Source: Pseudorhodoferax sp. Leaf274 (GTDB lineage Bacteria > Pseudomonadota > Gammaproteobacteria > Burkholderiales > Burkholderiaceae_C). Taken from it: a stretch of DNA of 64,000 nucleotides. The DNA is taken from NCBI RefSeq assembly GCF_001422445.1, contig NZ_LMNA01000009.1:1-64000 (forward strand), given 5' to 3'. The notes beneath the pieces were generated by a model. That model did not search any database and was not told the DNA's origin. It was given only the letters and a program-made list of their open reading frames with translations. Position 1 is the stretch's first letter. Each line of letters starts with the position of its first letter. This document shows, piece after piece, positions 14,573-24,329 of this stretch. A program made the position numbers and the translations under genes.

Positions 14573-17500
14573 GCTCCCACTCCTTGCCGCACCGCCGGCA
14601 TGCCGTCGACATCCCACTGATCCACCACGCCCGCGGTCTTCTCCGCAGCGCGCGCGCCGCGCAGTTGAAAGCCGGCGATTGCCTCGTTCGCCTGGCGCAG
14701 CTCCTGACGCAGCTGACGCAGCTCTTCGCGGATCCCCTGCGCATCGCTCAGCGCTCCGGCTGCCTGGCCGGCCGAATAGATCTGCGCCGGCGGCAGCGCG
14801 ACCAGGCCAGCGCCGCCGGACGACGCCCCGCCTGCCAAGGCGCTTGCAGCGAACGACTCGACGTTGATGCCCTGCGACGCCGCGATCCCCTGGGCGGTCT
14901 CCGCCAAGCTGGCGGCGATCTGCGCTTGGAAGATCCGCAGGTCTGTCGAGCTGCTGGCCTGCGTGCGGTACAAGTCCTCCAGCGAGCGGCTGAGTTCGGG
15001 CAGAGACGATGCGGCGTCTTGGTCACCCGCACGTGCCTGCGCCGTCGCGATGGCGAACTGGCTCTGCGCGCTGGCCAGGCCTGCGGCGCTGTCGCCGGTC
15101 ACCACACCCAGCAAGCGCTTGATCTCCTCTGCCAGGGTGTCGCCGACCGACTGCCATGCCGCCTTCACCTGCTCCGCGGCGTTGGCGGCGGCCTGCGCTG
15201 CTGCCTCGGCCGTCTGCTTGTCCTGCAGGTCGTAGATGGCCTGCTGGATGGCGCGGCTCTCGTCGCTCAGCAGCGCATTCAGCGAGCGCTTGCGCAGCTC
15301 GGCCGTGTTGCCCTGCAGCTGCAGCAGCTGGCTCTCCAGCGTCAGCCGCTCCTGCAGCTCGGATGCGGCAGCCTGGGCCGCCTGGGCCGTCGTGTCGATG
15401 ATCGGGGTCAGATTCGCGAACGCGCCTTGCAGGCCCAGAAGGCCAGCGTACTGTTGCGCTCCCTTCTCGGAATTGATGTCGATGCTCTCGACCAGCGCAC
15501 GGAACTGCGCGCGCGCAGCATCGGCCGACTGGGTGACATCCGGCATGGCCAGGCCCAGCGCCTTGAACGCCGCCGAGGTCTGGTCGATGGCAACCTTGCG
15601 TTGCTCCTCTTCGCTGAAGTAGTTCGACAGGTAGCCAGCCATGCTGGTGTTCAGCGCTTCCAGACCACCGGCCGCAGCCAGCAGGCCGTCTGCCGCGTCG
15701 AACGACAGATCGCGCAGATTTGGGAACGGCAGCAGGTCGATGGCCTTGCGCAGTTCCTTCACGAACTCGATCTGCTGGCTGATGGTGGTCAGCAACTCGG
15801 TGGCGGCCTCATCGGTCAGCTTCTCGGCGTCCACGCCCTTCAGCTGGGCGGCGATGGACTTCGGCAGGTCGGTCGCCGCCTGCAGGGCCTGGATGGTCAC
15901 CTGCAGCATGTCGGTGGCAAAGTTCTTGACCGCCTCTTCCGCGTTCGGGCTGCGGCTGCTCGTGGACTCCCACGGCCGACCGCCTCCTTGACCCGATTCA
16001 CCGAAAGTGATGCCACCGGTCAGCGTGCCACCCGAGAAGACACCACCGCGGCCCTTGCCCGAAGTCTCCAGGCCCGCCTGAAAGCCGGTGAGCGAGAGGC
16101 CGGACCCCAGGTCGCTCAGCAGCGTGTTGATGCCCTTGGTCGTCCCGGTCATCAGCTCAGTGACGTACTCCTTGGCGAACTCACCGCCCGACGGGCCGAC
16201 CACATAGGTCACCTCACCGGCCTTGCTGTCGATGTAGCCGCCTCGGCGGTAGTCCAACACCCCGTCGCCTTCGAAGTTGATCCCGTAGTGGCCGCCGTAG
16301 CGCTTCTCTCCCTTGCCGGCAAAGGCTGCGATCGCCAGGATGACGGCGGCTGCAATCCAGCCGTAGGGGCCCATACCAGCTGCTGCGCCCGCAGCGCTGC
16401 TGCCACCGGCCGCTCCGCCTGCGGCGGCCGCCGATCCAGCCGCCGCGCCGGCAGATGCACCAGCAGCAGCACCCGCAGCGGCTTCGGCGGCGACCGCGCC
16501 CACCGAGACACCGGCCCAGCTGCCGTTCGCTGCAATCAGCGCACCCAGCGCGTCGCCGCCGAGCATGCCGACAGCGTTGGCACCGACAAGCGAGGCGGTC
16601 GATGCGCCAACCGCGTACCCGCCGTAGGCTTGCACCGCCGCACCCAGCAGGCCGGAGTTGTTCGCAAGGGTGTTGAGGGTGCCTGCGCCATTGGCAGCCG
16701 TCCGCACGCCGGTCAGCGCGCCAATGGCTTCGGACACCGGGCTGAGCGTCGCCGAGATGACCGGGCGCAGCACCAGCGTGTTGAACATGTTCTTGAGCGT
16801 GTCGCGGAAGTTCTCCGCGATGCCTTTGCCGCTCTCGAAGCCGCGCAGCAGCGCATCGGTCAGCGACTTGTTGATGTCCTCGGTGTAGCGCCGCCACTCC
16901 TCCGAAGCCTTCTTCGCGGCATCGCCAGCGGCCTTCGCGGTCTCGGCCGCCTCCTGCTTGCCGGAAGTGACGCGCTTGGCGGCGGCCAGGTCGCGCAGCG
17001 CCTTGGCCTCGTCGCGGTAGGTCTTGGCCAGCGCGCCCGACAGGTCGAGTTCGTCGGCCAGCACGGCAAGCCGGTCTTTGGAGGTGGCGGACTCCTCCAG
17101 CTTGGCGACCTCCAGCAGCGTGACCTCGCTGCGCGCCAGGCCGACAGCCGCTGCGACATCCTGCTCGCGCTGGATCTGCGTCTGGATCGTGGCGACCGAG
17201 TTCTGCCGAGCGGTGATCAGATCGGCGTAGGCCTTGGTGGCCTCGCCAGCCTCCTTCGCCTCGGCCTGCGCGGTCTTGCGGCTCTTCTCCACCGTCGACA
17301 GTTGGTCCACCAACTGCAGAGCGTTGGCGCGGCGCGCACCGGAAAGGTCCTGCTCGATCTTGACCCGCAGGCGCTGGCTCTCCGTCAGCTTCTCGCCGCT
17401 TTCGAGCTCCAGCTTCTCAAGGGCGATCTTCTCCTTGATGGAGTCGATCAAGTTCTTGTAGGCGGTCTCGGCTTTCTTGTCCACGTCCGCGGCGGGCTTG

Positions 17501-18969
17501 CCGCCCACCAGCGCCGCAGCGGGCAGTGTCAGGCCGAAATCGGACGCACCCAGCTGCTTGCCGTTGTCGTTCTGGTTCGCGAAGCGCTTGAGCGCATCCG
17601 CGGCTCCTTCGGCCTGGCGTCGTGCCTCGGTTAGAAGGTCGCGCGTCTTCTCCAGACGCGCAGTGTTGAACTCGACGTTGCTGCCGCGGCCGATGGCCTC
17701 CTGAAACCGCTCGGCCTGCTCGGCCAGACGCTGCACGCGCGCGGAGGCTGTCTCCGCGTTCTTGGTCATCAGGCCGAACTCGTCAACGCCGGCCAGCATG
17801 GCCTCGCGGTTTGTGGCGGTCCGAAAGGCGGCAAAGTTGCCGGCCACCTTGGCGAAGACCGTGACTGCATCGGTCGCCAGGCTGATGAAGCTCTGGAACG
17901 CGGTCCGTGTCTCTTCCGACCCGAGGACGGTGATCAGGCCCTCGACGCTCTGGCGCATGCCCTTCATGCCGCTGCTTTCGCCAGTCAGAAGGTCATCGAT
18001 CGTGTTCTGCAGCGCCGTCAGTGCACCACCGAACGTGTCGCGCGCAGCGGCAGCGGCCCCGGCATAGGAAGACTCGACGGACTGCAGGATGATGGCCTGC
18101 GCCTCACCGACCTTGCCGGTCTTCTCCAACTGCTCGACCAGCTTTTTCTGCTCCTCGGTGAACCGGAAGCCTTGGCGCTGCAAAGCGGTCAGGCCTTCGC
18201 TCGGCACGTCCAGTGCGCGGCCGATCGTCTCGGCCGACTGCGTGACGCTCATCCCCATGCGCGCGGACATGTCGATGACCGTCTGCATGGCGCGCGGGAA
18301 CTGGTTGCCCACGATGTTGGTGTAGCTGAGCAGCCGGGTCTGGGCCTGCGTGATCTCACCAGCCGAGAAGGTGCTGCGGCTGGCGAGCCGGTCCGCCATC
18401 TTGTTCAACTGGTCAGCGGACCAGCCGGCTGCCTCGCCGGTCGATCGCAGCGCCGCCGCGAGCTGGGCCTGCTCTTGCTCGGCCTGGATCGTTTCGGTGA
18501 TGACCTTGCGGAAGGAGAACGCGCCGGCAATGACGGCGGCGGCGGCGCCAGCCGCGCGGCCCACGCCCTCCCACACCGTCGCCATGCCCTGCGCCGACGA
18601 CTTGGCGTCCTCGGTCTTGGCGCGCACCGCATCCAGTTGGTCCAGCAGCGGGCGCAGGGTCTGCGAGTTCACACCGCGCTGGTTCGCGATGGCCTCCCAG
18701 TACTCGCGGCTCTCGCGCGAGCCAGCCTGCATCGAGACGATCTGGCGCTGGATCTGCTGCTCCAGGCTCCGCGTCGCGCGCTCGACCGTGCGGGCGGCGT
18801 TGTCGCCGCCACGGCCGATGCCGGACAGGCCTTCTTCGGCGCGGCGGCCGGTGCGCTCGACGGTGCTGCCGACATCCTCGACAGCCCGCTTGGCGCGCGC
18901 CATCCCGGATTCGACGCCCGCGACATCGGCGCCCATGACGATGTTGGACTGCAGGTCGTTGTTGGCCAT
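14569..18969 (-). CDS. Tape measure protein
   Basis: 1466 residues from ATG 18969 (MANNDLQSNIVMGADVAGV); a GTG 24 bp earlier would lie in a hairpin and was rejected. The N-terminal pattern GMARAKRAVEDVGSTVERTG is typical of tape measure proteins. Long coiled coils and a large hydrophobic Gly/Ala-rich centre follow (around residues 780-900, e.g. AAAGASAGAAAGSAAAAGGA), then another long coiled coil. It sets tail length and is ejected with DNA; 1466 residues predicts a tail of roughly 200 nm by the usual rule. It directly follows the G/GT chaperones. Confidence 0.93.
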   Translation of the reverse strand: MANNDLQSNIVMGADVAGVESGMARAKRAVEDVGSTVERTGRRAEEGLSGIGRGGDNAARTVERATRSLEQQIQRQIVSMQAGSRESREYWEAIANQRGVNSQTLRPLLDQLDAVRAKTEDAKSSAQGMATVWEGVGRAAGAAAAVIAGAFSFRKVITETIQAEQEQAQLAAALRSTGEAAGWSADQLNKMADRLASRSTFSAGEITQAQTRLLSYTNIVGNQFPRAMQTVIDMSARMGMSVTQSAETIGRALDVPSEGLTALQRQGFRFTEEQKKLVEQLEKTGKVGEAQAIILQSVESSYAGAAAAARDTFGGALTALQNTIDDLLTGESSGMKGMRQSVEGLITVLGSEETRTAFQSFISLATDAVTVFAKVAGNFAAFRTATNREAMLAGVDEFGLMTKNAETASARVQRLAEQAERFQEAIGRGSNVEFNTARLEKTRDLLTEARRQAEGAADALKRFANQNDNGKQLGASDFGLTLPAAALVGGKPAADVDKKAETAYKNLIDSIKEKIALEKLELESGEKLTESQRLRVKIEQDLSGARRANALQLVDQLSTVEKSRKTAQAEAKEAGEATKAYADLITARQNSVATIQTQIQREQDVAAAVGLARSEVTLLEVAKLEESATSKDRLAVLADELDLSGALAKTYRDEAKALRDLAAAKRVTSGKQEAAETAKAAGDAAKKASEEWRRYTEDINKSLTDALLRGFESGKGIAENFRDTLKNMFNTLVLRPVISATLSPVSEAIGALTGVRTAANGAGTLNTLANNSGLLGAAVQAYGGYAVGASTASLVGANAVGMLGGDALGALIAANGSWAGVSVGAVAAEAAAGAAAGASAGAAAGSAAAAGGAAGGSSAAGAAAGMGPYGWIAAAVILAIAAFAGKGEKRYGGHYGINFEGDGVLDYRRGGYIDSKAGEVTYVVGPSGGEFAKEYVTELMTGTTKGINTLLSDLGSGLSLTGFQAGLETSGKGRGGVFSGGTLTGGITFGESGQGGGRPWESTSSRSPNAEEAVKNFATDMLQVTIQALQAATDLPKSIAAQLKGVDAEKLTDEAATELLTTISQQIEFVKELRKAIDLLPFPNLRDLSFDAADGLLAAAGGLEALNTSMAGYLSNYFSEEEQRKVAIDQTSAAFKALGLAMPDVTQSADAARAQFRALVESIDINSEKGAQQYAGLLGLQGAFANLTPIIDTTAQAAQAAASELQERLTLESQLLQLQGNTAELRKRSLNALLSDESRAIQQAIYDLQDKQTAEAAAQAAANAAEQVKAAWQSVGDTLAEEIKRLLGVVTGDSAAGLASAQSQFAIATAQARAGDQDAASSLPELSRSLEDLYRTQASSSTDLRIFQAQIAASLAETAQGIAASQGINVESFAASALAGGASSGGAGLVALPPAQIYSAGQAAGALSDAQGIREELRQLRQELRQANEAIAGFQLRGARAAEKTAGVVDQWDVDGMPAVRQGVGA

Positions 18970-18982
18970 TCGACGCCCAATG

Positions 18983-19011
18983 AAAAGGCCCACGGGGAAA
19001 GACGTGGGCCT
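18983..19011 (-). terminator. Hairpin with T-run before the tape measure gene
   Basis: On the minus strand AGGCCCACG and CGTGGGCCT flank an 8-nt loop and are followed by TTTTC. It stands between the GT stop and the tape measure start, so it could lower tape measure transcription relative to the tail tube. Confidence 0.62.
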
Positions 19012-19039
19012 GAAAGTGCTGTGCGCGCCGCAGCGTTCT

Positions 19040-19674
19040 TCAGCGTTTGGCTTGTGAGATCTTGCGCAGCGCAGCGCGCTCCATCTCGCGGATGCGGCGG
19101 TACAGGTCGTCCGCCTCTGCCTTCGGCAGCTCCAACCGTGCCAGGTCGGCCAGCACGACGCCCCGGTCCAGGCCGGTGGGCCCCGAAGGCCCCATGCGCC
19201 ACTGCGTGAAGCAGTAGTCCGTGAAGAACGCCACCGCGCGCTGGTTGCAGGGCCACACCGCGACAGCGTCGTCCTCGTAGTCCTCGCGGCTCAGGCCGTG
19301 GGCTTCGAGGTGCGCGTCGCTGGGGATCTCGTCGTACAGCGCCGCAGTGGCCTCTCTCAGTTTCCCAGTTCGGCGCCGGAGTTCACCAGGGCGTACTTGT
19401 CGATGATGGCCTTGGCCGAGCCGAGGTAGCGTTTGACCAGCTTCTCGACGTTCTCGCGCTCCCACGGCTGCTCCAAGTCCCAGCCGCACGCGATATCCAT
19501 CACGGCGTCCGTGTCGTTCTTGTAGCTCTTGAGCTTCTTGCCGAATTCCTTGAAAGCGTCCTCGTCGCGGTGCTTGAAGGTGAACTCGATAGGGTGCGCG
19601 GACTTGCCGGGCACGGGAATCTTGACGGTGGCCGTGAAGGTCGGTTCGATGTCCAGGGAAAAAGGCTTGAGCAT
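19040..19674 (-). CDS. Tail assembly chaperone G-T fusion made by -1 frameshift
   Basis: The G frame is extended by a -1 slip on GGGAAAC at 19366-19360 (minus strand). After ...GAELGK the ribosome enters LREATAALYDEIPSDAHLEA and continues to LRKISQAKR, about 210 residues in all. The T part has no good start of its own, which supports frameshift expression as in lambda gpG/gpGT. GT holds the tape measure during tail assembly. The coordinates span both frames. Confidence 0.85.
19357..19674 (-). CDS. Tail assembly chaperone, gpG-like
   Basis: 105 residues, MLKPFSLDIEPTFTATVKIP..., acidic and helical, stopping three bases after the slippery heptamer. It lies between the tail tube and tape measure genes, the conserved place for this chaperone. 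Start chosen at the ATG after a long non-coding lead; an upstream extension has no good composition. Confidence 0.82.
   Translation of the reverse strand: MLKPFSLDIEPTFTATVKIPVPGKSAHPIEFTFKHRDEDAFKEFGKKLKSYKNDTDAVMDIACGWDLEQPWERENVEKLVKRYLGSAKAIIDKYALVNSGAELGN
19360..19366 (-). promoter_or_regulatory. Programmed -1 frameshift site GGGAAAC
   Basis: Read on the minus strand in frame 0 as CTG GGA AAC TGA. X XXY YYZ fits the -1 slippery consensus, and the zero-frame stop is directly downstream. The lambda site is GGGAAAG in the same place. Slipping joins the G frame to the T frame. Confidence 0.88.
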
Positions 19675-19767
19675 GATGTTGTAGTGGTTGCTTGGAAAAA
19701 GACCCCGGCCGCATACGGTCGGCGGGGCATGGAAAGACCCCGAAGGGCCAGGAGACACCAGGCGGTG

Positions 19768-20433
19768 TTAGGCGATGACCGTGCCCGTGAACCGGGTCGG
19801 CCGGGCGCGGCCGTTGAACGCGACGCGCAGGCGGTTGATCTGGCCTTCCTGCAGGACGGGCATGGGGTTCATCGCCACGTTGCAGGCCAGGTAAGTCGGG
19901 TTCTTTCCGCCCTTCATCAGGATGCGGACCGCGGTGTCGGTCTGCTCCTCGGTGGCCTTCATCAGCGCCGCGTAGCCGGGCGTGGTGATGTCGTCATCAA
20001 TCTCGATCGTGTAGCCCACGGCGGTGAAACCGTTGTTGATCTGGTACTCGTTCTCGTCTTCCAGGAACTCGTACGTCACGTTCTTGGGCTCGCCGCCGCT
20101 GGTCTGCGGGTTCATCACGCGCGGGATCTGCGTCCAGGCCGTGACCTTGCGGAACGAGCCTGCGCCCTGGCCGGTGCCGTTCGGGTACAGCGCCACGTTC
20201 TGCGTGTCGATGGTGTCCAGCGAGAAGGTGCTGGCCGACAGCTGCGTAACGCGGAAGAACCGGCGGTTCAGGCGCGTGAAGCTGGTGGACAGCTCGATGA
20301 TGTCGCCTGTCGTCAGGCCGTGCGCGGGCGCGGTGACAACGGCTTCGGCCGCGTTGGTGATGGAGTTGACGACCACCGCAGCTGCGAAGGTCGTGGCGAT
20401 TGCGAAGGTCGAGCCTTTGGGGAGTTGTGCCAT
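19768..20433 (-). CDS. Major tail tube protein
   Basis: 221 residues, MAQLPKGSTFAIATTF..., beta-rich (GDIIELSTSFTRLNRRFFRV; ASTFSLDTIDTQ). It is encoded directly before the G/GT chaperones and after the tail terminator, the conserved slot for the tube subunit of siphovirus tails. Length fits. It would form the stacked hexameric tail tube. Confidence 0.82.
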   Translation of the reverse strand: MAQLPKGSTFAIATTFAAAVVVNSITNAAEAVVTAPAHGLTTGDIIELSTSFTRLNRRFFRVTQLSASTFSLDTIDTQNVALYPNGTGQGAGSFRKVTAWTQIPRVMNPQTSGGEPKNVTYEFLEDENEYQINNGFTAVGYTIEIDDDITTPGYAALMKATEEQTDTAVRILMKGGKNPTYLACNVAMNPMPVLQEGQINRLRVAFNGRARPTRFTGTVIA

Positions 20434-20453
20434 GGTGGGCCTCGGTGAAATGA

Positions 20454-20467
20454 GCCCCTGGCGGGGC
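20454..20467 (-). terminator. Short hairpin before the tail tube gene
   Basis: GCCCC-GCCA-GGGGC on the minus strand, followed by TCATTTC and then the tail tube start about 20 nt on. A weak member of the family of hairpins found in front of late genes. Confidence 0.35.
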
Positions 20468-20544
20468 GGATTTCTGCGAGGCGCATGGCGTCGAGGCCCG
20501 AAGGCGAGGACTGCCGGCGAGGCAGGGTTGGGAAAGGGTCAGCG

Positions 20545-20646
20545 TCAGCGTTGGGTTTGGTGCTCCAGCCACTTTTCCCAGGCGCTGATGCAGCCTTTGA
20601 TCAGGCGGATCAGCGTCTGGTGCAGCTCACGGGTAGCGGGATTCAT
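20545..20646 (-). CDS. Very small protein between tail terminator and tail tube
   Basis: 33 residues, MNPATRELHQTLIRLIKGCI..., ending EHQTQR. Its ATG overlaps the stop of the tail terminator gene (ATGA), and it sits in an otherwise empty gap. It would form one amphipathic helix. Function unknown. Confidence 0.5.
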   Translation of the reverse strand: MNPATRELHQTLIRLIKGCISAWEKWLEHQTQR

Positions 20647-20999
20647 CGGTCGCTCCAGATGGAAAAGTCTTGGTACGAGCCATACAGGCCCGTGTCTTCT
20701 TCGAAATGGCTGATCGACGCCCCTGCGGGCTCGACCTGCAGCGCACCGGCCTGGATCAGCGCAGCTTCGGCCTGCTTGATCAACGTCTTGGCCTCCGCGC
20801 GTGTGCGGGCCCAGGCGGCGATCTGCATGCGCGCGTTCTCCAGGTCCGGCAGCTCGTTGCCGACGAACGACAACGCCCGGCCGCCAACCTGCTGGTAGAC
20901 CAGGCGCGGCAGCGGCGAGGCCTCGGGCGCCACGTCCGGAAACACGCGGCCTTCCACGAGGGGCTTCAGCACGGTGACCATCAGGACTTCGAGCGTCAT
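20643..20999 (-). CDS. Tail terminator / DUF3168-like protein
   Basis: 118 residues, MTLEVLMVTVLKPLVEGRVF, with PRLVYQQVGGRALSFVGNEL and later QDFSIWSDR. This fits the family of siphovirus tail terminators (DUF3168, like lambda gpU) that cap the tail tube. It lies between a gp10-like protein and the tail tube and overlaps both neighbours. Confidence 0.8.
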   Translation of the reverse strand: MTLEVLMVTVLKPLVEGRVFPDVAPEASPLPRLVYQQVGGRALSFVGNELPDLENARMQIAAWARTRAEAKTLIKQAEAALIQAGALQVEPAGASISHFEEDTGLYGSYQDFSIWSDR

Positions 21000-21424
21000 T
21001 TCATCTCCCGGGCAATGCCTTGTTGCAGCGTGCGCAGCGCCGTGGCTTCAGCCACGTCTTTGACCGCGTCATAGGTCGGGCGGATGGTGGGCTTCGCCGC
21101 CATCTTGCTGGTGCCACGCTCCAGGAACCCGCCGTAGAAGGCCTTCTTCTTGTTCCAGCCAACACGGTATTTGTCCACGCCCTCGCCCGACTCCTCCTTC
21201 ATGTGCGCCTGGTAGATCGCGTTGCGGAAGTTGCCCGGCTGGAACGTCTGCTTCTTGCCCTTGGTGCTGTGCGGCTTCGCCGACACCGGCGCGCGGGTCT
21301 GCGCTTCGTCCTGATAGACCTGGGCGCCGGCCTGGGCGGCCGGCCGGGTGTGCTTCTTCGCGGCGGCCGTGATGCGGTCCATCTTGCCCAGCAGCTTCAG
21401 AAAGTCGGTGGACATCTTGATCAC
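20996..21424 (-). CDS. HK97 gp10-like tail completion protein
   Basis: 142 residues (or 139 from the next Met). RPAAQAGAQVYQDEAQTRAP, then the ending GFLERGTSKMAAKPTIRPTY, which is the hallmark of HK97 gp10/tail-component proteins. It joins head and tail during assembly. Confidence 0.83.
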   Translation of the reverse strand: MIKMSTDFLKLLGKMDRITAAAKKHTRPAAQAGAQVYQDEAQTRAPVSAKPHSTKGKKQTFQPGNFRNAIYQAHMKEESGEGVDKYRVGWNKKKAFYGGFLERGTSKMAAKPTIRPTYDAVKDVAEATALRTLQQGIAREMK

Positions 21425-21744
21425 GGCAACACCTCGCAGACCAGGTCGACATGCTCCCGCTTGACCTCGTCGGGCACTGCGGCCTTGATGTCGTAGACCT
21501 TGCCCTTGAACACCACTCGCATGTCAGCGTCGATGTCGGTGCGGTAGCGAATGCGAATCGAGGCGCGCAGCACGCTGGTCGGGGCATCTGCCTTGATCGT
21601 CTGAACGCCGTTCAGGTGCTGGATGTTGGCCCACAGCTTGATGTGCGGCACCCAGGATTCAGGCGCGGGCTGGCCCCAGTCGTCCACGGCCGGGCCGCGC
21701 TTCTCGATCTGGATGCGCTTGTTCAGGCTACCGGAGTCCATCAC
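21421..21744 (-). CDS. Head closure / head-tail joining protein
   Basis: 107 residues, SGSLNKRIQIEKRGPAVDDW, then IKLWANIQHLNGVQ and RYRTDIDADMRVVFKGKVYD. This is the phage head-tail joining family (SPP1 gp16-like, Phage_H_T_join). It seals the connector below the portal. Order and overlaps support this. Confidence 0.83.
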   Translation of the reverse strand: MMDSGSLNKRIQIEKRGPAVDDWGQPAPESWVPHIKLWANIQHLNGVQTIKADAPTSVLRASIRIRYRTDIDADMRVVFKGKVYDIKAAVPDEVKREHVDLVCEVLP

Positions 21745-22109
21745 GCCGCCGTCGGTGTGCGCAGGTCGTACAGGATGGCCGTGACGCCGGCCGGCAGGTA
21801 GTTGGCGTCGCCGTTCTTGTTGCTGCCGTCACGCTCGTTGTAGAGGTACGCCACCATGAGCAGCGTGCCCATCTGCAGCTCGGTCCGTACGATCTTCTTG
21901 CCGTCGTCGCCGGTGGCCGGCGTCTCATGGCCGTCGGCGTCCAGCACCGGCACGCCGTCCTCATCGCGCACGGGCTCCCACCGGGACACGGTGACGTAGC
22001 GCAGCACCGCCGCGCTAGCGGCCGAGATCTTGAGCTCGAGGTCGGCGTTGTCGTCGGTGTCGTCGCTGCGCAGATGCTCGCGGGCCTGCTCAACGGTGAC
22101 CAGCTTCAC
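21741..22109 (-). CDS. Head-tail connector protein, HK97 gp6-like
   Basis: 122 residues: [20 protein letters not shown], then [17 protein letters not shown], typical of the gp6 / DnaT-like connector family that forms a ring under the portal. A longer than usual middle loop ([15 protein letters not shown]) is present. Confidence 0.82.
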   Translation of the reverse strand: MKLVTVEQAREHLRSDDTDDNADLELKISAASAAVLRYVTVSRWEPVRDEDGVPVLDADGHETPATGDDGKKIVRTELQMGTLLMVAYLYNERDGSNKNGDANYLPAGVTAILYDLRTPTAA

Positions 22110-22966
22110 AGCGCCACCCCGGCTGTCCTGTCGATGCCGTTACGGCCGTCCTTGCCGTCGCGGCCCTTCTTTACCGCCAGGCGCCAGCCGCTGTCGGGGC
22201 TGTCGGGCTTGGCGCTGGTGTCCTTTTGCGCGACCCAGAACGACCCGCCCCAGGTCACGGCATCGCCGGGCGTGTAGCCCTTGCCCTCGACGTAGATGCC
22301 GCGGTCCACGACCACCGGCAGCACCAGCGAGAACTCCTTGGAGACCTCGCCGCGCTCCAGCTTGAAGGTGACCGTCTTCTCGCCGTCGAACTCGACGGCC
22401 AGGTCATCGAAGCCCACGCCGTCCCGGCCATCCTTGCCATCGGCACCGTCTCGGCCATCCTTGGGTCTGGGCATGCGCTCAATCGCCTTCTGGAGCGTGT
22501 CCTGCGCGCGGCGCTCGAACTCCAAGGCCCATTTCGCAACGAAGCCGTCGAGCATCGGGGCCAGGTCCTCGAGCGTCACGCTCTTGCCGTCAAGGCCATC
22601 GCGCCCGTCACGGCCGGGCGATCCGTCAGCTCCGCGCTCGCCCTTCTCGCCACGCATTCCAGCTTCCCCCTTCTCCCCTGGAACGCCGGGAATGCCTGGA
22701 TCGCCCTGCCGGCCTGGCTCGCCGTCCGCACCCGGCAGGCCCCGCTCGCCATCGCGGCCGGGCGCACCGTCCTGACCACGCGCACCGGGAGCACCGTCTG
22801 AACCCGGCTTGCCATCTACACCGTCGCGCGGTGCGGGCGCGCTCTTCAGCTGCGCCTCGAGGGCTTCGAGCCGGTCGGCCAGCGTGCGGAAGGCGCGCGA
22901 GACGTGCTCCTTGACCACTTCGCTCAGCGCCTTGGCGATGGGCTCCAGGCCCTTAATACTCAGCAT
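22106..22966 (-). CDS. Collagen-like protein with a carbohydrate-binding module
   Basis: 286 residues. The N-terminal helix (residues 1-40) is probably a trimerisation or anchoring part. Residues 45-125 are Gly-X-Y repeats (e.g. [19 protein letters not shown]), with two short collagen stretches later ([23 protein letters not shown]). Residues 225-265 resemble a CBM5/12-type module ([19 protein letters not shown]). It is encoded between portal and connector, an unusual place for a fibre, so a neck or capsid fibre is possible. Overlaps both neighbours. Confidence 0.78.
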   Translation of the reverse strand: MLSIKGLEPIAKALSEVVKEHVSRAFRTLADRLEALEAQLKSAPAPRDGVDGKPGSDGAPGARGQDGAPGRDGERGLPGADGEPGRQGDPGIPGVPGEKGEAGMRGEKGERGADGSPGRDGRDGLDGKSVTLEDLAPMLDGFVAKWALEFERRAQDTLQKAIERMPRPKDGRDGADGKDGRDGVGFDDLAVEFDGEKTVTFKLERGEVSKEFSLVLPVVVDRGIYVEGKGYTPGDAVTWGGSFWVAQKDTSAKPDSPDSGWRLAVKKGRDGKDGRNGIDRTAGVAL

Positions 22967-24329
22967 CGTGGAGTTCCTTGGTCATGAACGCGGCGAGGAC
23001 TTTCGCGGCGTCCTCGATGTCGTCGGCGTCGTCGCTGGGCTCAGGGGGCGCCGCGGGCGGGGGCGCGGGCGGCGGCGCGTCTGTCGGGATCTTGTTGTGC
23101 CGGACCTGGTCCAGCGGGTAGTCCTGCTGCTGCATGTAGACCGTGTCGCCACCCTTGAGCGGCGGCAGGTTCAGCTGGCGGCGGCCCTCGTTAATGGCCA
23201 GCAGACCCTTGTCGGTGCCGACGCCCAGCGCCTCGTACTGGGTCTTCGTGTCCATGCGCATCAAGCCGTTCAGGTCCAGCTCGACGCCGATGCTCACGCC
23301 GTCATGTCCCAGGCCATCGTCCCAGCACGCTTCCATTTCCTCGATGAGGGACTGCAGGCAGCCGCTGTAGTAGCCCCGGTCGAGCGCTTCGATGTTGTTG
23401 AAGCTGGGCGCGGCGCCCACGCCGACCTTGTACGCCGGCATGTGGAAGACCGAGCACACGCGTTCGTCGGTCCAGCGCAGGGTCTCGACCAGCTGCGAGT
23501 CCGAAGCCGTCTGGTGCATGGGCTCGAACTTGAGGCCGTCGCCGAGCACGGCCACCTTGCCGGCATTGGCGCCCGTGTAGCCGGTGTCCCAGGCCTCCTT
23601 GAGAGCCTGCGCGTTGTCCTTGCTGATCGGGCCCGGCGCCACCAGGATGCCGCCAGGCGTAGAGCGGTTGCCGAAGAACTGCGCGGTGTTGCCCTGGATC
23701 TTCACGCCCACGCCGGCCGCCAACGCAGCTGCGTACAGCGGCGAGATGCCCACCAGCGGGTGGTACAGGCAGTTCATGCGGTCGTGGATGATCTCGCTGG
23801 CCGGCACGGTCACCGAGGTGGCCTGCAGGCCCGCCAGGTTGTCCTGCGCCAGCTGGTAGAACACCGAACCGTCATCGGCCACCAGCGGCGTGACGCGGCT
23901 CGGGTCCAGCACGTAGATCCTGATGACGATTCCTCGCGAGTCACGCTCTTTCAGCCCGTAGGTGTTGCCCGAGCGCAGCTTGGACATCACCCACCACTGC
24001 TTGAACTGCACATGGTTCTGGTAGCGGTTGGGCTTGCGCAGGACCTGCCAATGCGGCGACTTGCGTTCGACCTCGTTCCAGATTCCCAGGGCATCGATCT
24101 CGACCAGGCGCGCGCGCAGCTTGCCGATGTCGTTGGAGATGCGCGTCATGCATGCGTAGACCATCGGCGAGCCGACGAGCTCGTCCTGCGACAGTTCCTG
24201 GTTGCGCTGCCATGCGCCAGCGTACGGCTCACGGACCAGCGGAAACCAGCCGCCGCGGCCGCTGGCGACAGGCGCAAGCACGCCCGCCGCCTTGCGCACA
24301 GCGGACGCGACGCGGGCGAAGACGTTCAT
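22953..24329 (-). CDS. Portal protein, HK97 family
   Basis: 458 residues. HK97-type portal marks are [61 protein letters not shown] and [12 protein letters not shown]. It ends in an acidic, Pro-rich tail ([15 protein letters not shown]). It forms the dodecameric DNA channel at one capsid vertex. Unusually, it is separated from the capsid gene by two extra genes. Confidence 0.94.
   Translation of the reverse strand: MNVFARVASAVRKAAGVLAPVASGRGGWFPLVREPYAGAWQRNQELSQDELVGSPMVYACMTRISNDIGKLRARLVEIDALGIWNEVERKSPHWQVLRKPNRYQNHVQFKQWWVMSKLRSGNTYGLKERDSRGIVIRIYVLDPSRVTPLVADDGSVFYQLAQDNLAGLQATSVTVPASEIIHDRMNCLYHPLVGISPLYAAALAAGVGVKIQGNTAQFFGNRSTPGGILVAPGPISKDNAQALKEAWDTGYTGANAGKVAVLGDGLKFEPMHQTASDSQLVETLRWTDERVCSVFHMPAYKVGVGAAPSFNNIEALDRGYYSGCLQSLIEEMEACWDDGLGHDGVSIGVELDLNGLMRMDTKTQYEALGVGTDKGLLAINEGRRQLNLPPLKGGDTVYMQQQDYPLDQVRHNKIPTDAPPPAPPPAAPPEPSDDADDIEDAAKVLAAFMTKELHDAEY

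Noticed and set aside
14584-17634. A 1016-codon open frame on the plus strand opposite the tape measure gene
   Set aside because: Composition is Arg/Gln/His-rich as expected of an antisense frame in high-GC DNA, and the tape measure on the other strand has clear family features.
22550-22830. Regular short repeats that could look like a CRISPR or tandem array
   Set aside because: They are the Gly-X-Y codons of the collagen-like protein; there are no constant repeats with unique spacers.
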